Shown here: positions 39,546-48,658 of the stretch, one piece after another
Numbering within the stretch: position 1 is the first letter of the stretch
Layout: every line of letters begins with the position of its first letter
NCBI GenBank assembly: GCA_001938995.1
Contig: MKZN01000011.1
Span: 52,325 to 116,324 of the forward strand
Length of the DNA: 64,000 nt
Direction: 5' to 3'
Source of the DNA: Bacillus pumilus
GTDB lineage: Bacteria; Bacillota; Bacilli; Bacillales; Bacillaceae
Program-made: the position numbers and the translations under genes
Notes under the pieces: generated by a model
What the model was told of the DNA's origin: nothing
The model's database searches: none
The model's input: only the letters and a program-made list of their open reading frames with translations

Positions 39546-39632
39546 AAAATAAAAAGACGAGGTTTCCCCTCGCCTAAACAGTAGGTTTGATTCTTCATGT
39601 GTTGCAAGGACTTATACTAAATATAAGTCCTT
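39546..39632 (-). terminator. Two hairpins after the Ig-domain tail gene
   Basis: First, right after the stop at 39650, a perfect 11-bp inverted repeat AAGGACTTATA/TATAAGTCCTT (39606-39632) without a T-run. Second, a GC-rich stem (39574-39568 with 39562-39556, one G-U pair) followed by TTTTTATTTTATT, a good leftward terminator. Confidence 0.75.
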
Positions 39633-39649
39633 TACATTTATGCTTAACC

Positions 39650-41389
39650 TTAATTGACAATATGTGCTCTACCGCTGATGCCAGCAGGTACACTGCTAGG
39701 GCAGTATAGTGTGTAAGCCCATCTTGTTCCTTTGCCTCCATCATTCATAACAATTTTAATTTTCCCTTGGGATGGCTTGTATTTAAATCCAAAAGGACTG
39801 CCATTTTCATATAACTGTTGTCCCGTGCTATAAATGTGTTTTCCTCCAATATAAAGATGCATTTCATCTGGCTCTCCGAAGAAATTAAACTCTACGAAGT
39901 AAGTTCCAGTTTCATTGACATTGTGTGTAAAAGCTCCGTATCCTAGTGACCCGTTTGCAGCCTGCCCACATTTCAATTCCTTTGTAGGTTCGTTAGGTCT
40001 TGGATCAGTTCCTCCATCACCTTCGCCTGGATTGGTACCTCCACCGTTTCCTGGGTCTTCTCCGCCGCCATTAGGGTCTGGTATGCTTGCTTTAGAAACT
40101 GTAATGTTTAGATATACCTCGCACTCATTTCCGTTCCCATAATCCGCCACAAAGCGTATCCGATAACTGCCTTCTTTCCTTAGACGTACCCTTGAATTGG
40201 AAACTTTCTCTACGCCATCAGGTGCTTCCAACACAACACTTCTTAAATCTGCCTTATTTACTCCATGCGAGTAAGTAAAGTTAACAGTATCTCCCACTTC
40301 TATTGTGCCCGTGTTAGATGCTGTGACTGCAAAAGCACATTTAAATTCTGTAACTAAGTATCCAACAACAGAACACTCCTGCCCATCGTTATAGGTCACT
40401 ACAATGGTCACCTTTGAGCTGCCTTGCTTAAGCAACTTGAACTTTGTTTCATTTGTTTGCTCTATCTCTGTTTCATCATAATTGTAGTGAATATCTCTTA
40501 TTCCAGAAGTATTGCTGTGTATTAACTCAAACGATAGTTCTTCGTTAATAAGCCCCCTCACAGTGGTTTCCCTTAATTTAAGTCCACACTGCGGCGGTAC
40601 TACATCCCCAACAACAATTGTGTCTGTTGGTTTCTCAATAGATGGCAATGGAGGAGTAGATATCCTCTCAAAACAGTATGGCTCCTTCAGCATCCCCACA
40701 GCAGCCATTCTATACTGAGTTGATGGCTTTTTTGTGAATGGGGAATCACCCTCAATGATAGTTAAGTAGTATTCGTCATAAAGTGCGTGTAACTCCCTAT
40801 CACTTCCATTTCCGCCACTGTCTCCTGGTTCTTCTCCATCCTCTCCAGGAACGCTTCCTTTTAGATTGGCCCACACAAACGGGATACGTACATTTAACAC
40901 TTTCCCGCTTACTGTTTTAACGTTTAACCATAATTCATAGATGCCTTCTTCAGCCATATTCATGAAGTCATACAACGGCGATCCATCGTTCAAATCTTTC
41001 TGAGTGAACACAATACCTTTAACAACTAGCAGCTTGGGATTGGAACTGTCTGATTCTGCTCTAATACTTCGTCCTGCTTCTCCAACAATATAAGGCTCTT
41101 CAATTAGTTGCCCGCCTTCTCTCGCGTACCTAAGATTAGCAGTGATAGATTGTACCCTTTCCTCATCTTCCCTTAATAAATAAATATCTAAGTAGGAAGC
41201 GCTGTGCCTAAAGATGTCAATTTCTAGTGGTCCTTTGTTATGGTAGGAAATCACATCACCTACAGAGTTAAAAATGTATCTTGCAGGCAAATGTCTCCAA
41301 CGTATTGAATGTATGATAGGTGAGGTATCCCCTTCAACAAATCCAATATTTTGGGGTGTTTCCATATCTGGAACCGGTCGTACTGCCAT
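39650..41389 (-). CDS. Tail protein with Ig-like domains and TAL-type C-terminal domain
   Basis: Encodes 579 residues; ATG behind GGGGAGG. Contains the family hinge variant SPFTKKPSTQYRMAAVGMLK (~225-245), then two Ig/PKD-like units with matching cysteines (VTYNDGQECSVVGYLVTEFK; ADYGNGNECEVYLNITVSK), a Gly/Pro/Asp linker (DPNGGGEDPGNGGGTNPGEG) and a ~110-residue C-terminal domain: CGQAANGSLGYGAFTHNVNE, MHLYIGGKHIYST and YTLYCPSSVPAG. That last domain also ends the tail lysin at 45189 (CGAIVNSGQKKASFTHKV; MSIYVGGKLRW; YTLYCPGTAPAN), so both probably recognise the same ligand or partner. Confidence 0.75.
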   Translation of the reverse strand: MAVRPVPDMETPQNIGFVEGDTSPIIHSIRWRHLPARYIFNSVGDVISYHNKGPLEIDIFRHSASYLDIYLLREDEERVQSITANLRYAREGGQLIEEPYIVGEAGRSIRAESDSSNPKLLVVKGIVFTQKDLNDGSPLYDFMNMAEEGIYELWLNVKTVSGKVLNVRIPFVWANLKGSVPGEDGEEPGDSGGNGSDRELHALYDEYYLTIIEGDSPFTKKPSTQYRMAAVGMLKEPYCFERISTPPLPSIEKPTDTIVVGDVVPPQCGLKLRETTVRGLINEELSFELIHSNTSGIRDIHYNYDETEIEQTNETKFKLLKQGSSKVTIVVTYNDGQECSVVGYLVTEFKCAFAVTASNTGTIEVGDTVNFTYSHGVNKADLRSVVLEAPDGVEKVSNSRVRLRKEGSYRIRFVADYGNGNECEVYLNITVSKASIPDPNGGGEDPGNGGGTNPGEGDGGTDPRPNEPTKELKCGQAANGSLGYGAFTHNVNETGTYFVEFNFFGEPDEMHLYIGGKHIYSTGQQLYENGSPFGFKYKPSQGKIKIVMNDGGKGTRWAYTLYCPSSVPAGISGRAHIVN

Positions 41390-41403
41390 GTCTGCTACCT
41401 CCC

Positions 41404-43920
41404 CTAAATATCTGCATTCATTCCCATTTCACTAAGCTTTTCCTCAATATATTTGAACTTAGAGTAAAATTTTTCTCTAAGGAATGGCCTGTTTATTACA
41501 TAAAACATAAAAGCCTCTGCAAAGTCTTCTGCAGGTCCAAAGCATCCGTAATCACTGACTGGTGCTAGTTTTCCGTTATCTGCTGTGGTTCCTGGGTTTG
41601 TTTTATACAGTTCTTTAAAGGTCCCGTCTGTTTTTTCCTCCCAACCACTTATAGCAAGCCATTCACTTCTCAGGTGCAGCTCTTCACCAAGTACGTCCTC
41701 TGCATGCGCTGAGATAGCGTGTCCCATTTCATGTATTGCTGTTTCTGTTGCAATTGTTTCTGGTACTCTTTCGTCCGTTATTTCCTTGATGAAGTACTCT
41801 GAATACCCGCCCTCAACTTGCTCTCCGAATCCATCGCCCGTCTTAATGTAATCATGGGGCCTATTAGCTTTTATTGATTTCTGACTGTACTGCAGCAGTG
41901 TAGGTTCAAAATTGATTGCGCTTTTGAACGTCTTTAATATGTTTTCTGCTTTCCCATTGCTGAACCGGACCATTACTCTCTTATCTGTAGTGAATGCCCC
42001 AACTCTGCCAGATCCTTCATAAATTTGATTAAACTCAATCCAATCATATATGTCATTCGGTACTCTCTTCATTTCTGCCAGCATAGAGTCTAGGATGTCT
42101 CCCTCTAAGTATGGTTGGCTTGGCGGAAAGAATAGTACCGGTTTATTAAGAATCAACGATGAGTAAAGAGATGCTTTTTCGAATGTGTTAAGGCATTTAA
42201 ACTCCTCTGAACCATTCTCTTTAAATTGAACCCAAGTTTCTTCTAATTGCTTCAATTTCCCTTCTTTATTCAACCTTATGGCTTTCCATAAATTGTGGTG
42301 GTATGCTCTCACCTCTTTCACCTGAGAAAGGGCATAGTTAAATCCGCTGTGCTCTTTCTGGAGCACTTCCAATAGATCGTTTCGCCCTTCCCAAAAACGG
42401 TTATCCATGTTTCTACCTAGTCCCTTATCTTTATCACTAAAGAACTCCTGAGTATACGAGGTAGGTATCCAATAAGCCGTGTCCTCATTTGATGATTCGT
42501 CACACATAAAGGTTATACTTTGCTTTTCTACTCCTGCGCCAACTCCGTTATCCTCTGATGGATCCCATGGAGTGATAGGGACCTCTATAGGAGATTCTGG
42601 TTGGTATTTGGCCTCAGCACAATCTGCGCACCAGTTAGGCTTTTTCAATATAGTACCTTCCGAAAGATTAATTAACGGAGCTAAAATAATGTTAGGGATG
42701 TATCCAAGTGTACCGTCCTCAGGATGCACTACATATGCCCGCGATACCTTCATGTCTTCTGAGTACCTTGATGGATGGAAAGAGTATTGATAATACCCAT
42801 ACCTAAGATAATTCCACGCTCTAGGGTACTTTCTCGCCATTTCTTCTTCCTTCTCCGTTCCCTCAGCCTCTTTGACTTTTCTAATCTCTTCTCTAGTTGG
42901 AGGCATTAGGTGAGGAGGTGCTTGCCATTTTAGATAATGCTTTTGATATCTCGCACCGTATTTACTCTTTTTAATCATGATCGATTCAATGCCATTAGAG
43001 GGATGATCCACATAATTCCTAGTGGTTGGCTGCAAGGTATCAGTGACAGTCTCTACATTGTCATAGTCAAAGAATTTACCCACTTGCCTTCCGCCTAATA
43101 ATGCAATAGGGGTGCTTGTCCTAGGTGTGTCTTCTCGCATCAGATTTCCAAAAAAGAAGGGCACTAGTGTAACCAAGTTATCTTCCCACCCAGGAGCAGA
43201 GTCAACTTTTAAGGTAAAGAAGCAGCTAGTTTCATCAAAGACTCCTTTTAGTTGGACCAGCGAATCTCCCCACCAGTTCGTATTAGCTCTATAATTTAAC
43301 TTACCTATTTTTGCAATATGCTCATTCGTATCTCCCTTCAAATTCATTGTCACGATAGGAGATTGCATCATGTTTGGATAAAACTCATCGTCAGAGTGGT
43401 ATTCAATATCTAGACTAGACTTAAAAACACCTGACCCCGCATCTTCATACATCACAGTAATCGGTGCTGCTTTCCCCTCTATGGTTAATGCGTGGGTGAA
43501 TCCGGTATACTCATCTAATGTGTAGGTGTAAAGGGTTGTGTACTGCACTAAATCCTTATACATTTGTACAAACCCTTTGAAAAGCTCTTTTTTCTCCTTC
43601 GGTAACTCACTAGTGTTTACTTTTACAGTGCCTGTAGATTGTGCAAATCCTAAAAGTTGATTGTCCCACCTTCGGAATATTACATGCCTTGTAATGCAGA
43701 TGTTCCCTTCTTTGCTTCCTTCAGGTACCTTGTATCCGTCCTTACCTTTAACAAAAAGACCAAACTCAAAAGATATTTTATAAAGGTCCACCTTTTCAGC
43801 AACAGTATTAAAATTCTGCCACCATTTATTGCCTCTCTCATCTTCAAAACGTCTAAACACTTTGTAAAAAAGGTCATCTAAAAATTGATCGTGTCTTAAT
43901 GTCTCTTCCACCCAAGGCAT
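41404..43920 (-). CDS. Tail fibre paralogue 4 carrying a lethal-factor-like zinc metalloprotease
   Basis: Encodes 838 residues from ATG 43920 (MPWVEETL), behind GGGAGG; a longer frame to 43980 overlaps the upstream gene. The first ~480 residues are the paralogous fibre: NMMQSPIVTMNLKG, NWWGDSLVQLKGVFDETSCF, HPSNGIESIMIKKSKYGARY, HPSRYSEDMKVSRAYVVHPE and hinge ESPIEVPITPWDPSEDNGVG. The remaining ~350 residues end in a metalloprotease: HEMGHAISAH at 730-739, DYGCFGPAEDFAEAF with Tyr791 and Glu798. These correspond in order and spacing to anthrax lethal factor (HEFGH, Tyr728, Glu735, FFAEAF) and to the related Pro-Pro endopeptidases. It would be displayed on the virion and cleave surface proteins. 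Confidence 0.85.
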   Translation of the reverse strand: MPWVEETLRHDQFLDDLFYKVFRRFEDERGNKWWQNFNTVAEKVDLYKISFEFGLFVKGKDGYKVPEGSKEGNICITRHVIFRRWDNQLLGFAQSTGTVKVNTSELPKEKKELFKGFVQMYKDLVQYTTLYTYTLDEYTGFTHALTIEGKAAPITVMYEDAGSGVFKSSLDIEYHSDDEFYPNMMQSPIVTMNLKGDTNEHIAKIGKLNYRANTNWWGDSLVQLKGVFDETSCFFTLKVDSAPGWEDNLVTLVPFFFGNLMREDTPRTSTPIALLGGRQVGKFFDYDNVETVTDTLQPTTRNYVDHPSNGIESIMIKKSKYGARYQKHYLKWQAPPHLMPPTREEIRKVKEAEGTEKEEEMARKYPRAWNYLRYGYYQYSFHPSRYSEDMKVSRAYVVHPEDGTLGYIPNIILAPLINLSEGTILKKPNWCADCAEAKYQPESPIEVPITPWDPSEDNGVGAGVEKQSITFMCDESSNEDTAYWIPTSYTQEFFSDKDKGLGRNMDNRFWEGRNDLLEVLQKEHSGFNYALSQVKEVRAYHHNLWKAIRLNKEGKLKQLEETWVQFKENGSEEFKCLNTFEKASLYSSLILNKPVLFFPPSQPYLEGDILDSMLAEMKRVPNDIYDWIEFNQIYEGSGRVGAFTTDKRVMVRFSNGKAENILKTFKSAINFEPTLLQYSQKSIKANRPHDYIKTGDGFGEQVEGGYSEYFIKEITDERVPETIATETAIHEMGHAISAHAEDVLGEELHLRSEWLAISGWEEKTDGTFKELYKTNPGTTADNGKLAPVSDYGCFGPAEDFAEAFMFYVINRPFLREKFYSKFKYIEEKLSEMGMNADI

Positions 43921-43925
43921 TTTAT

Positions 43926-44381
43926 CTACCTCCCTTCTGCATTCACCTCTGGTCCTCTCAAACCCTGATAATTGATCCAAACATACTTTGACTTCCCGCC
44001 CCTGTTATCAAAACGAAAAGTGATTGTTTCCCCTGCTTTTATCAACTTGACTGCCATAAGCTGAATGCCCTCAGGAACCTCTTTGGTGTATATGTTTTTG
44101 CAGATATAATTTAACTCTTCTTCCTCACCGACAAAAACACTCCAGCTATCTGTGGGATGGTACCTATTTGCCCCAACAGCGATGCTGCACAGCTCAATAT
44201 CTTGCTGTGGCGTGTATTTTAGATCAAAGGTTTCAACTTTTCCTGGCAAGTTCATTTGAAGTCCCTCTATATAAGGCAAAGTTTTTCTGGGCATGAAAGG
44301 GTAATCCAGTCTTCCCCCAACTAAACGCCCTAAGTTATCTAAATCACCGCCCAAAACAATACTTGCATTTACGTCACTCAT
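43926..44381 (-). CDS. Hypothetical tail-tip protein
   Basis: Encodes 151 residues. A compact beta protein (NLPGKVETFDLKYTPQQDIE; AVKLIKAGETITFRFDNRGG). It starts inside the end of the acidic gene upstream (eight-base overlap) and stops six bases before paralogue 4. Probably a small adaptor linking fibres to the tail tip. No family recognised. Confidence 0.65.
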   Translation of the reverse strand: MSDVNASIVLGGDLDNLGRLVGGRLDYPFMPRKTLPYIEGLQMNLPGKVETFDLKYTPQQDIELCSIAVGANRYHPTDSWSVFVGEEEELNYICKNIYTKEVPEGIQLMAVKLIKAGETITFRFDNRGGKSKYVWINYQGLRGPEVNAEGR

Positions 44382-45114
44382 CTACTTCCTCCTCCTCAAT
44401 TTCCTCATCTGGGTACCCTTCCTCAGCAAAATCTTCTTCCATTTGCTGCGGTGTATCGATTACAACGTCACTTGCACCATCTGATGTGATACCTGTCATC
44501 CATTCAGGCTGGGTATCTAAAATACTTTCATCTTCATATCCACTCTCATTAGGGGTTATTTCATCTTCGTCCAAGTATTCATAGTCTGCATAGTCTTCTG
44601 CGTCATCTGCTTCACTGTCATACCCTTCATCACTTCCTCCCCCATCATAGAAATCATTAGCATTTTCGTCCTCTCCTACGAACAGCTCTTCTATCTCATG
44701 AACCGCTTCTCCAAGGTATTCGAAAGTGACCTTGATAACTTTAGATTTATCGTCCCTAAATATTTCTGCTGTCATGCTTTCTACTTGACCAGAGAACTCT
44801 GTAACAGTTTCTATGGTATTGATCAGGCCTTGCCTGCCACCTTCTAGCTCTTCTCTATTTACCGTGATGGTTCTTATGGCTCCGTTTGTATAAGCCACTA
44901 CCACCCCTGTTAACTTGCCTGATTCACGCAGTATTTCCATGCCTTCAGTTCGCCAAGGAGCGGTATCAAATATAGGAGTACCTACTACTGTTTCTGTAGA
45001 TGCTTCTTCATGGACAACTGCACCTTTATTTTTGCTAATTTGATTACTTCGATTGATGATATCCAGTACAGCAAAAACATCATTTGTATTTAAAAAATTT
45101 TGTTCTCCGCCCAC
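44374..45114 (-). CDS. Hypothetical tail protein with extreme acidic C-terminus
   Basis: Encodes 246 residues from GTG 45114 (nine bases after AAGGAG; in-frame TTG 45123 touches the site). Residues ~1-150 are alpha/beta (GKLTGVVVAYTNGAIRTITV; KSKVIKVTFEYLGEAVHEIE). The last ~95 residues are dominated by Asp, Glu, Tyr and Gly (DGGGSDEGYDSEADDAEDYA; EEGYPDEEIEEEEVDE). The tail may bind cations or mimic teichoic acid or DNA, or act as an assembly chaperone tag. It has its own terminator-promoter boundary upstream. Confidence 0.65.
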   Translation of the reverse strand: MGGEQNFLNTNDVFAVLDIINRSNQISKNKGAVVHEEASTETVVGTPIFDTAPWRTEGMEILRESGKLTGVVVAYTNGAIRTITVNREELEGGRQGLINTIETVTEFSGQVESMTAEIFRDDKSKVIKVTFEYLGEAVHEIEELFVGEDENANDFYDGGGSDEGYDSEADDAEDYADYEYLDEDEITPNESGYEDESILDTQPEWMTGITSDGASDVVIDTPQQMEEDFAEEGYPDEEIEEEEVDE

Positions 45115-45135
45115 TCTAACCAACTCCTTGCACGC

Positions 45136-45185
45136 ATTATAGGCAAAATAAAAGGCATCCCTAACTACTCAAAGGAATGCCTTTT
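45136..45185 (-). terminator. Terminator hairpin followed by TATAAT box
   Basis: AAAAGGCAT (minus strand 45185-45177) pairs with ATGCCTTTT (45158-45150), followed by ATTTTG; TATAAT at 45141-45136 lies eight bases further and 22 bases before the start at 45114. It ends the tail-lysin transcript and probably starts the fibre transcript. Confidence 0.7.
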
Positions 45186-45188
45186 CAC

Positions 45189-48100
45189 TTATACTAATGT
45201 TGTATTTTTAACAAGATTTGCTGGAGCCGTACCAGGACAATATAAGGTGTATTTCCAATAGGTGTTGTAGGTCATATCTATTCCTTCATTCAGTTTTACT
45301 TCAATCTTCCCTTCCGACTTCCTATAGTAAAAACCAATTGACCCTTTATTAGAGACTATTTTATTTGTAGTCCATCTTAACTTCCCACCTACGTAAATAG
45401 ACATTTTATCTCCTTGCCCATACATGTCCCATGAAACGTATACATAACCACTCTTTGTGACTTTGTGAGTAAATGACGCTTTTTTCTGCCCTGAGTTTAC
45501 AATTGCCCCACATTCGACTTCCCCCTCTACATTTTCTGGGGAGGTTTCGACAGGAATGGAATAATCAAATACTTCTTTTTCATAGGTTTCTTTATCCATC
45601 CAAGTGAGCTCTAGAAAGTTGAACATGCCTTCCTTATTAAAAACTAACCGATTACCTTTAACGATGAAATAGCCCTCTGATGAAGTATTGCGGTCATATA
45701 CGTAAACACCATCAAGTATGTCTATCATAGGATTACCTTTTACCGCCGTATTGATTGTCCTTGCTTGCCGTTTCATATCGAAAAACAGCTTTTCGGCTAC
45801 ATCAGTTTTAATTCCTTTGGCTGTCGCACCAAAGGATTCATCAATCCAATCAAGAACGATTTTAGCTGTGCGCCATCTTCCTTTGGTTGCAATAAATAAT
45901 TCCTTGTCTACAAAATGCTCTATCTGAAGACCACTTCCAACTACAAGCAAATGATTCCTAACTCTAGAATGGTCTATAGATGTGCTGAGAGTTTTGATAT
46001 TTTCGTTATCAATAAATTCCCATTTCGGTTCAACTGCGGTTAAATTCCTCATGTTTTCTAAACGGTAAGTCCCATACCTATCACAATATGATCTAAACAT
46101 CAGATCTCCTATGACTTCCTGTATGGCATCCGCCGCCCTAGTGCCCTCATTGAAGTCAATAGCCTGCACATAAGGATTCTTAAAACCATAAGCATCTCTA
46201 ACTGTGGCAATTTTCTTTTCGATGTACTGCTTTTTCTTCGGGTCCCAGACAACGGCTTTTTTGCCTCCGCGGTCTATGTCAATGTAGTATGTCTCTTCTA
46301 TTTGTGCATCTGGATACTTTAAGTCGTCTTCGTGCTGCCTCCATCCAAAGAGGCCTGCCTCATTGACAATGTTGTGGACAATTGCAGATTTTACCCATAA
46401 CGTGCTATGCGTCTCATCACCATGAATCTCATCTCTTCGTGGAAATGTTAGCATGCGATCAAATACATACTCTTCTAGGTCATCATACATATCCACGCAG
46501 TTTATAGAGACTGTACGTGCTTCTGAATCTTGCTCTATTTCCCCTTTAACCCTGCCGGTGAATACCCTAACCATTTCATCACCATAGCCCCCATATATTC
46601 TGACCATTGCCCCCTCAGACAGAACGTGCTGCAGGTTGCTTCCTTCTAGGTAGGTCATTTCTGCTGCATGTTTATTATCAGGGAAAATGGTGTTCTGCTG
46701 GTAGGTAGGTGAGTAAACTCCCTTACTATTATCTAAAGTGAATTTGGCTGTAGATGTCCTCATATCAAAATGACTGCTGACTTCACAATTCATCACGTCT
46801 TTCTCAATTGTAAATGTCTTGTCATAAACAAATGCCCCCGTCTCAATCCACACATCTCTTTTCTTCAATCGAGAGGTAACATTTACATTGGTGTATCCGT
46901 GCTGTACATCTACTTCTGCTACTTTAAAGCACTTTATACCGAACTCTGCTTGTCCACTAACGTTCTCTATTGTGAAGTCAAGTATGTGAGAGTTTTCGCC
47001 CTCAGTGCCATTGTTAGTCATCTTTGTGTAAATCGGCTTTTCATACGTTGGTTTAGACGTATTATTTTTGCTAGTGTACCTTTTCACTACAATCCCATCG
47101 TAGGTGACTGTCACAGAATCCCCGCTCTTTAACTGACAAAAGAATGCATACTCATACCAACCATCCGCGCTAAAATTGTGCCTGTACCCAAAATCCTTCA
47201 CTTGTCCCTTTTTAACATTGCTGCTGAAACCGATGTACTTTTCACCAGTAACTGTAGAGGTGAAGTGCTTAATGTTTTCTTTTCCAATCCAACTTGCATC
47301 TAACTTGGCATTTTTGTCGAAGCACTTGTTGAATTTCAAGTTAGTTTTCACCGTCATCTTAGGGTTCTGAGGGGCGTTGTCGCCAACACCTATCTTCTGC
47401 GCTCCCGTTAATATCCAATAAGGGTCTAGGTGTCCTGAACCGTGGTATACCCATCCTCCTTTCCACACCTCAAAGTGAAGGTGCGGACCTGAAGAGTTTC
47501 CGGTTGACCCTGCTCTTCCTAACCTGTCGCCGGCCTTAACGTTTTGTCCTGACTTTACCTGTAAGGAGTTCTCCTGCATATGTGCATACACTGTTTCATA
47601 TCCATTCGAATGCTTAATAAATACTACATTCCCGTAAGATGTGCTGCGATACGCTCTATTTACGTAGCCGTCAAATGCAGCTACAACCCACTTTCCGTTA
47701 ATCCCTGTCTTAGATACTATATCTATCCCGCGGTGCCCTGCACGCCCTCCCTTGTGAGCCATATGATGAGAGGAAACATAGGCACCATTATTAAAATCTT
47801 CACCTTCAATTGGAAATGTCACGGATCCTAACTCAACATCTCCCGCACTCAATAGCTGTGATCCTTGAATGTCCTCATAGACATAATCATCGCACCCGCA
47901 GTCTTCCTCATTTTCTTTCTCCATACTTGCTGAGACTTGGCTTGTCCCTTCTTTACACTCCCACTTTGACCCACCTAAACGGATGACATCATAGTAGGTC
48001 TTCACCCTACTTTTCCAGTTTGCCCCGTCTGCTGACCACACCCATCTGTTGTAGCCTTTATCTCCACCTTGATGGAAGTAATCAATGTCGCTTGCATTCA

Positions 48101-48644
48101 TGTATCCCCTTGACTTGATAGACCCAAGCCGACTTTTCATCGCCTCAGCATATCTCTTACAGGCATACTTGGCCTGTGTATCAATTCCTGAATAAGTTTG
48201 ATCACATGCGCCAGGACAGCCATACCCTACAATAAAACTTCCCTTCTCTGGTCGCCCTTGACCTAATGTACCGAATCCTGTCTCATGCTTGGCGACAGCG
48301 AGTAGAAAATAAAAGGCTTGTTTAGGTAAAGCGTAAACAGAGCACCACTTGGCGAAGGTACATTTAATATACTCGAACCGGTCACCTGATTCCCCACCAG
48401 ATACTACTGTTCCAGGTTCCTCCGTTTTAATAGAAGTGAGAGGCGCGTCATCTAATTGATTAAATGTGATAGAGGAGCTTCTAATACGATCCCAGACCTC
48501 AAATCGATCCTTGAGTCCTGGTATATAGCTTGCCTTATCTATCTCTATAATAAACCTAGGCTCCCTACCTAATGAGTCTATCTTTTTCGTTATGTCCTCT
48601 ATTAAATCTGTTGACGGAGTATCTTTGTCATAAATTTGTGTCAT
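45189..48644 (-). CDS. Tail-associated lysin/hub protein (glycosidase-like plus M23 peptidase)
   Basis: Encodes 1151 residues from ATG 48644, nine bases after AGGGGTG (in-frame GTG 48656 lies in the site). After ~75 residues comes a lysozyme/glucosaminidase-type domain (~80-225: AVAKHETGFGTLGQGRP ... YFHQGGDKGYNRWVWSADG). An M23 peptidase follows (~290-415) with all zinc and catalytic residues visible: HRGIDIVSK, YAHMQENSLQVKSGQ and GPHLHFEVW. Residues ~610-1030 form the hub-like tail domain (VFTGRVKGEIEQDSEARTVS; YGTYRLENMRNLTA). The C-terminus is the YTLYCPG domain shared with 39650-41389. It locally opens peptidoglycan during DNA entry. Confidence 0.85.
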   Translation of the reverse strand: MTQIYDKDTPSTDLIEDITKKIDSLGREPRFIIEIDKASYIPGLKDRFEVWDRIRSSSITFNQLDDAPLTSIKTEEPGTVVSGGESGDRFEYIKCTFAKWCSVYALPKQAFYFLLAVAKHETGFGTLGQGRPEKGSFIVGYGCPGACDQTYSGIDTQAKYACKRYAEAMKSRLGSIKSRGYMNASDIDYFHQGGDKGYNRWVWSADGANWKSRVKTYYDVIRLGGSKWECKEGTSQVSASMEKENEEDCGCDDYVYEDIQGSQLLSAGDVELGSVTFPIEGEDFNNGAYVSSHHMAHKGGRAGHRGIDIVSKTGINGKWVVAAFDGYVNRAYRSTSYGNVVFIKHSNGYETVYAHMQENSLQVKSGQNVKAGDRLGRAGSTGNSSGPHLHFEVWKGGWVYHGSGHLDPYWILTGAQKIGVGDNAPQNPKMTVKTNLKFNKCFDKNAKLDASWIGKENIKHFTSTVTGEKYIGFSSNVKKGQVKDFGYRHNFSADGWYEYAFFCQLKSGDSVTVTYDGIVVKRYTSKNNTSKPTYEKPIYTKMTNNGTEGENSHILDFTIENVSGQAEFGIKCFKVAEVDVQHGYTNVNVTSRLKKRDVWIETGAFVYDKTFTIEKDVMNCEVSSHFDMRTSTAKFTLDNSKGVYSPTYQQNTIFPDNKHAAEMTYLEGSNLQHVLSEGAMVRIYGGYGDEMVRVFTGRVKGEIEQDSEARTVSINCVDMYDDLEEYVFDRMLTFPRRDEIHGDETHSTLWVKSAIVHNIVNEAGLFGWRQHEDDLKYPDAQIEETYYIDIDRGGKKAVVWDPKKKQYIEKKIATVRDAYGFKNPYVQAIDFNEGTRAADAIQEVIGDLMFRSYCDRYGTYRLENMRNLTAVEPKWEFIDNENIKTLSTSIDHSRVRNHLLVVGSGLQIEHFVDKELFIATKGRWRTAKIVLDWIDESFGATAKGIKTDVAEKLFFDMKRQARTINTAVKGNPMIDILDGVYVYDRNTSSEGYFIVKGNRLVFNKEGMFNFLELTWMDKETYEKEVFDYSIPVETSPENVEGEVECGAIVNSGQKKASFTHKVTKSGYVYVSWDMYGQGDKMSIYVGGKLRWTTNKIVSNKGSIGFYYRKSEGKIEVKLNEGIDMTYNTYWKYTLYCPGTAPANLVKNTTLV

Positions 48645-48658
48645 ATTCTTATTCACCC

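Noticed and set aside
39606..39632. Perfect 11-bp inverted repeat as an independent terminator
   Set aside because: No T-run follows it; the adjacent stem at 39556-39574 with its T-rich tail is the actual terminator candidate, so the two were reported together.
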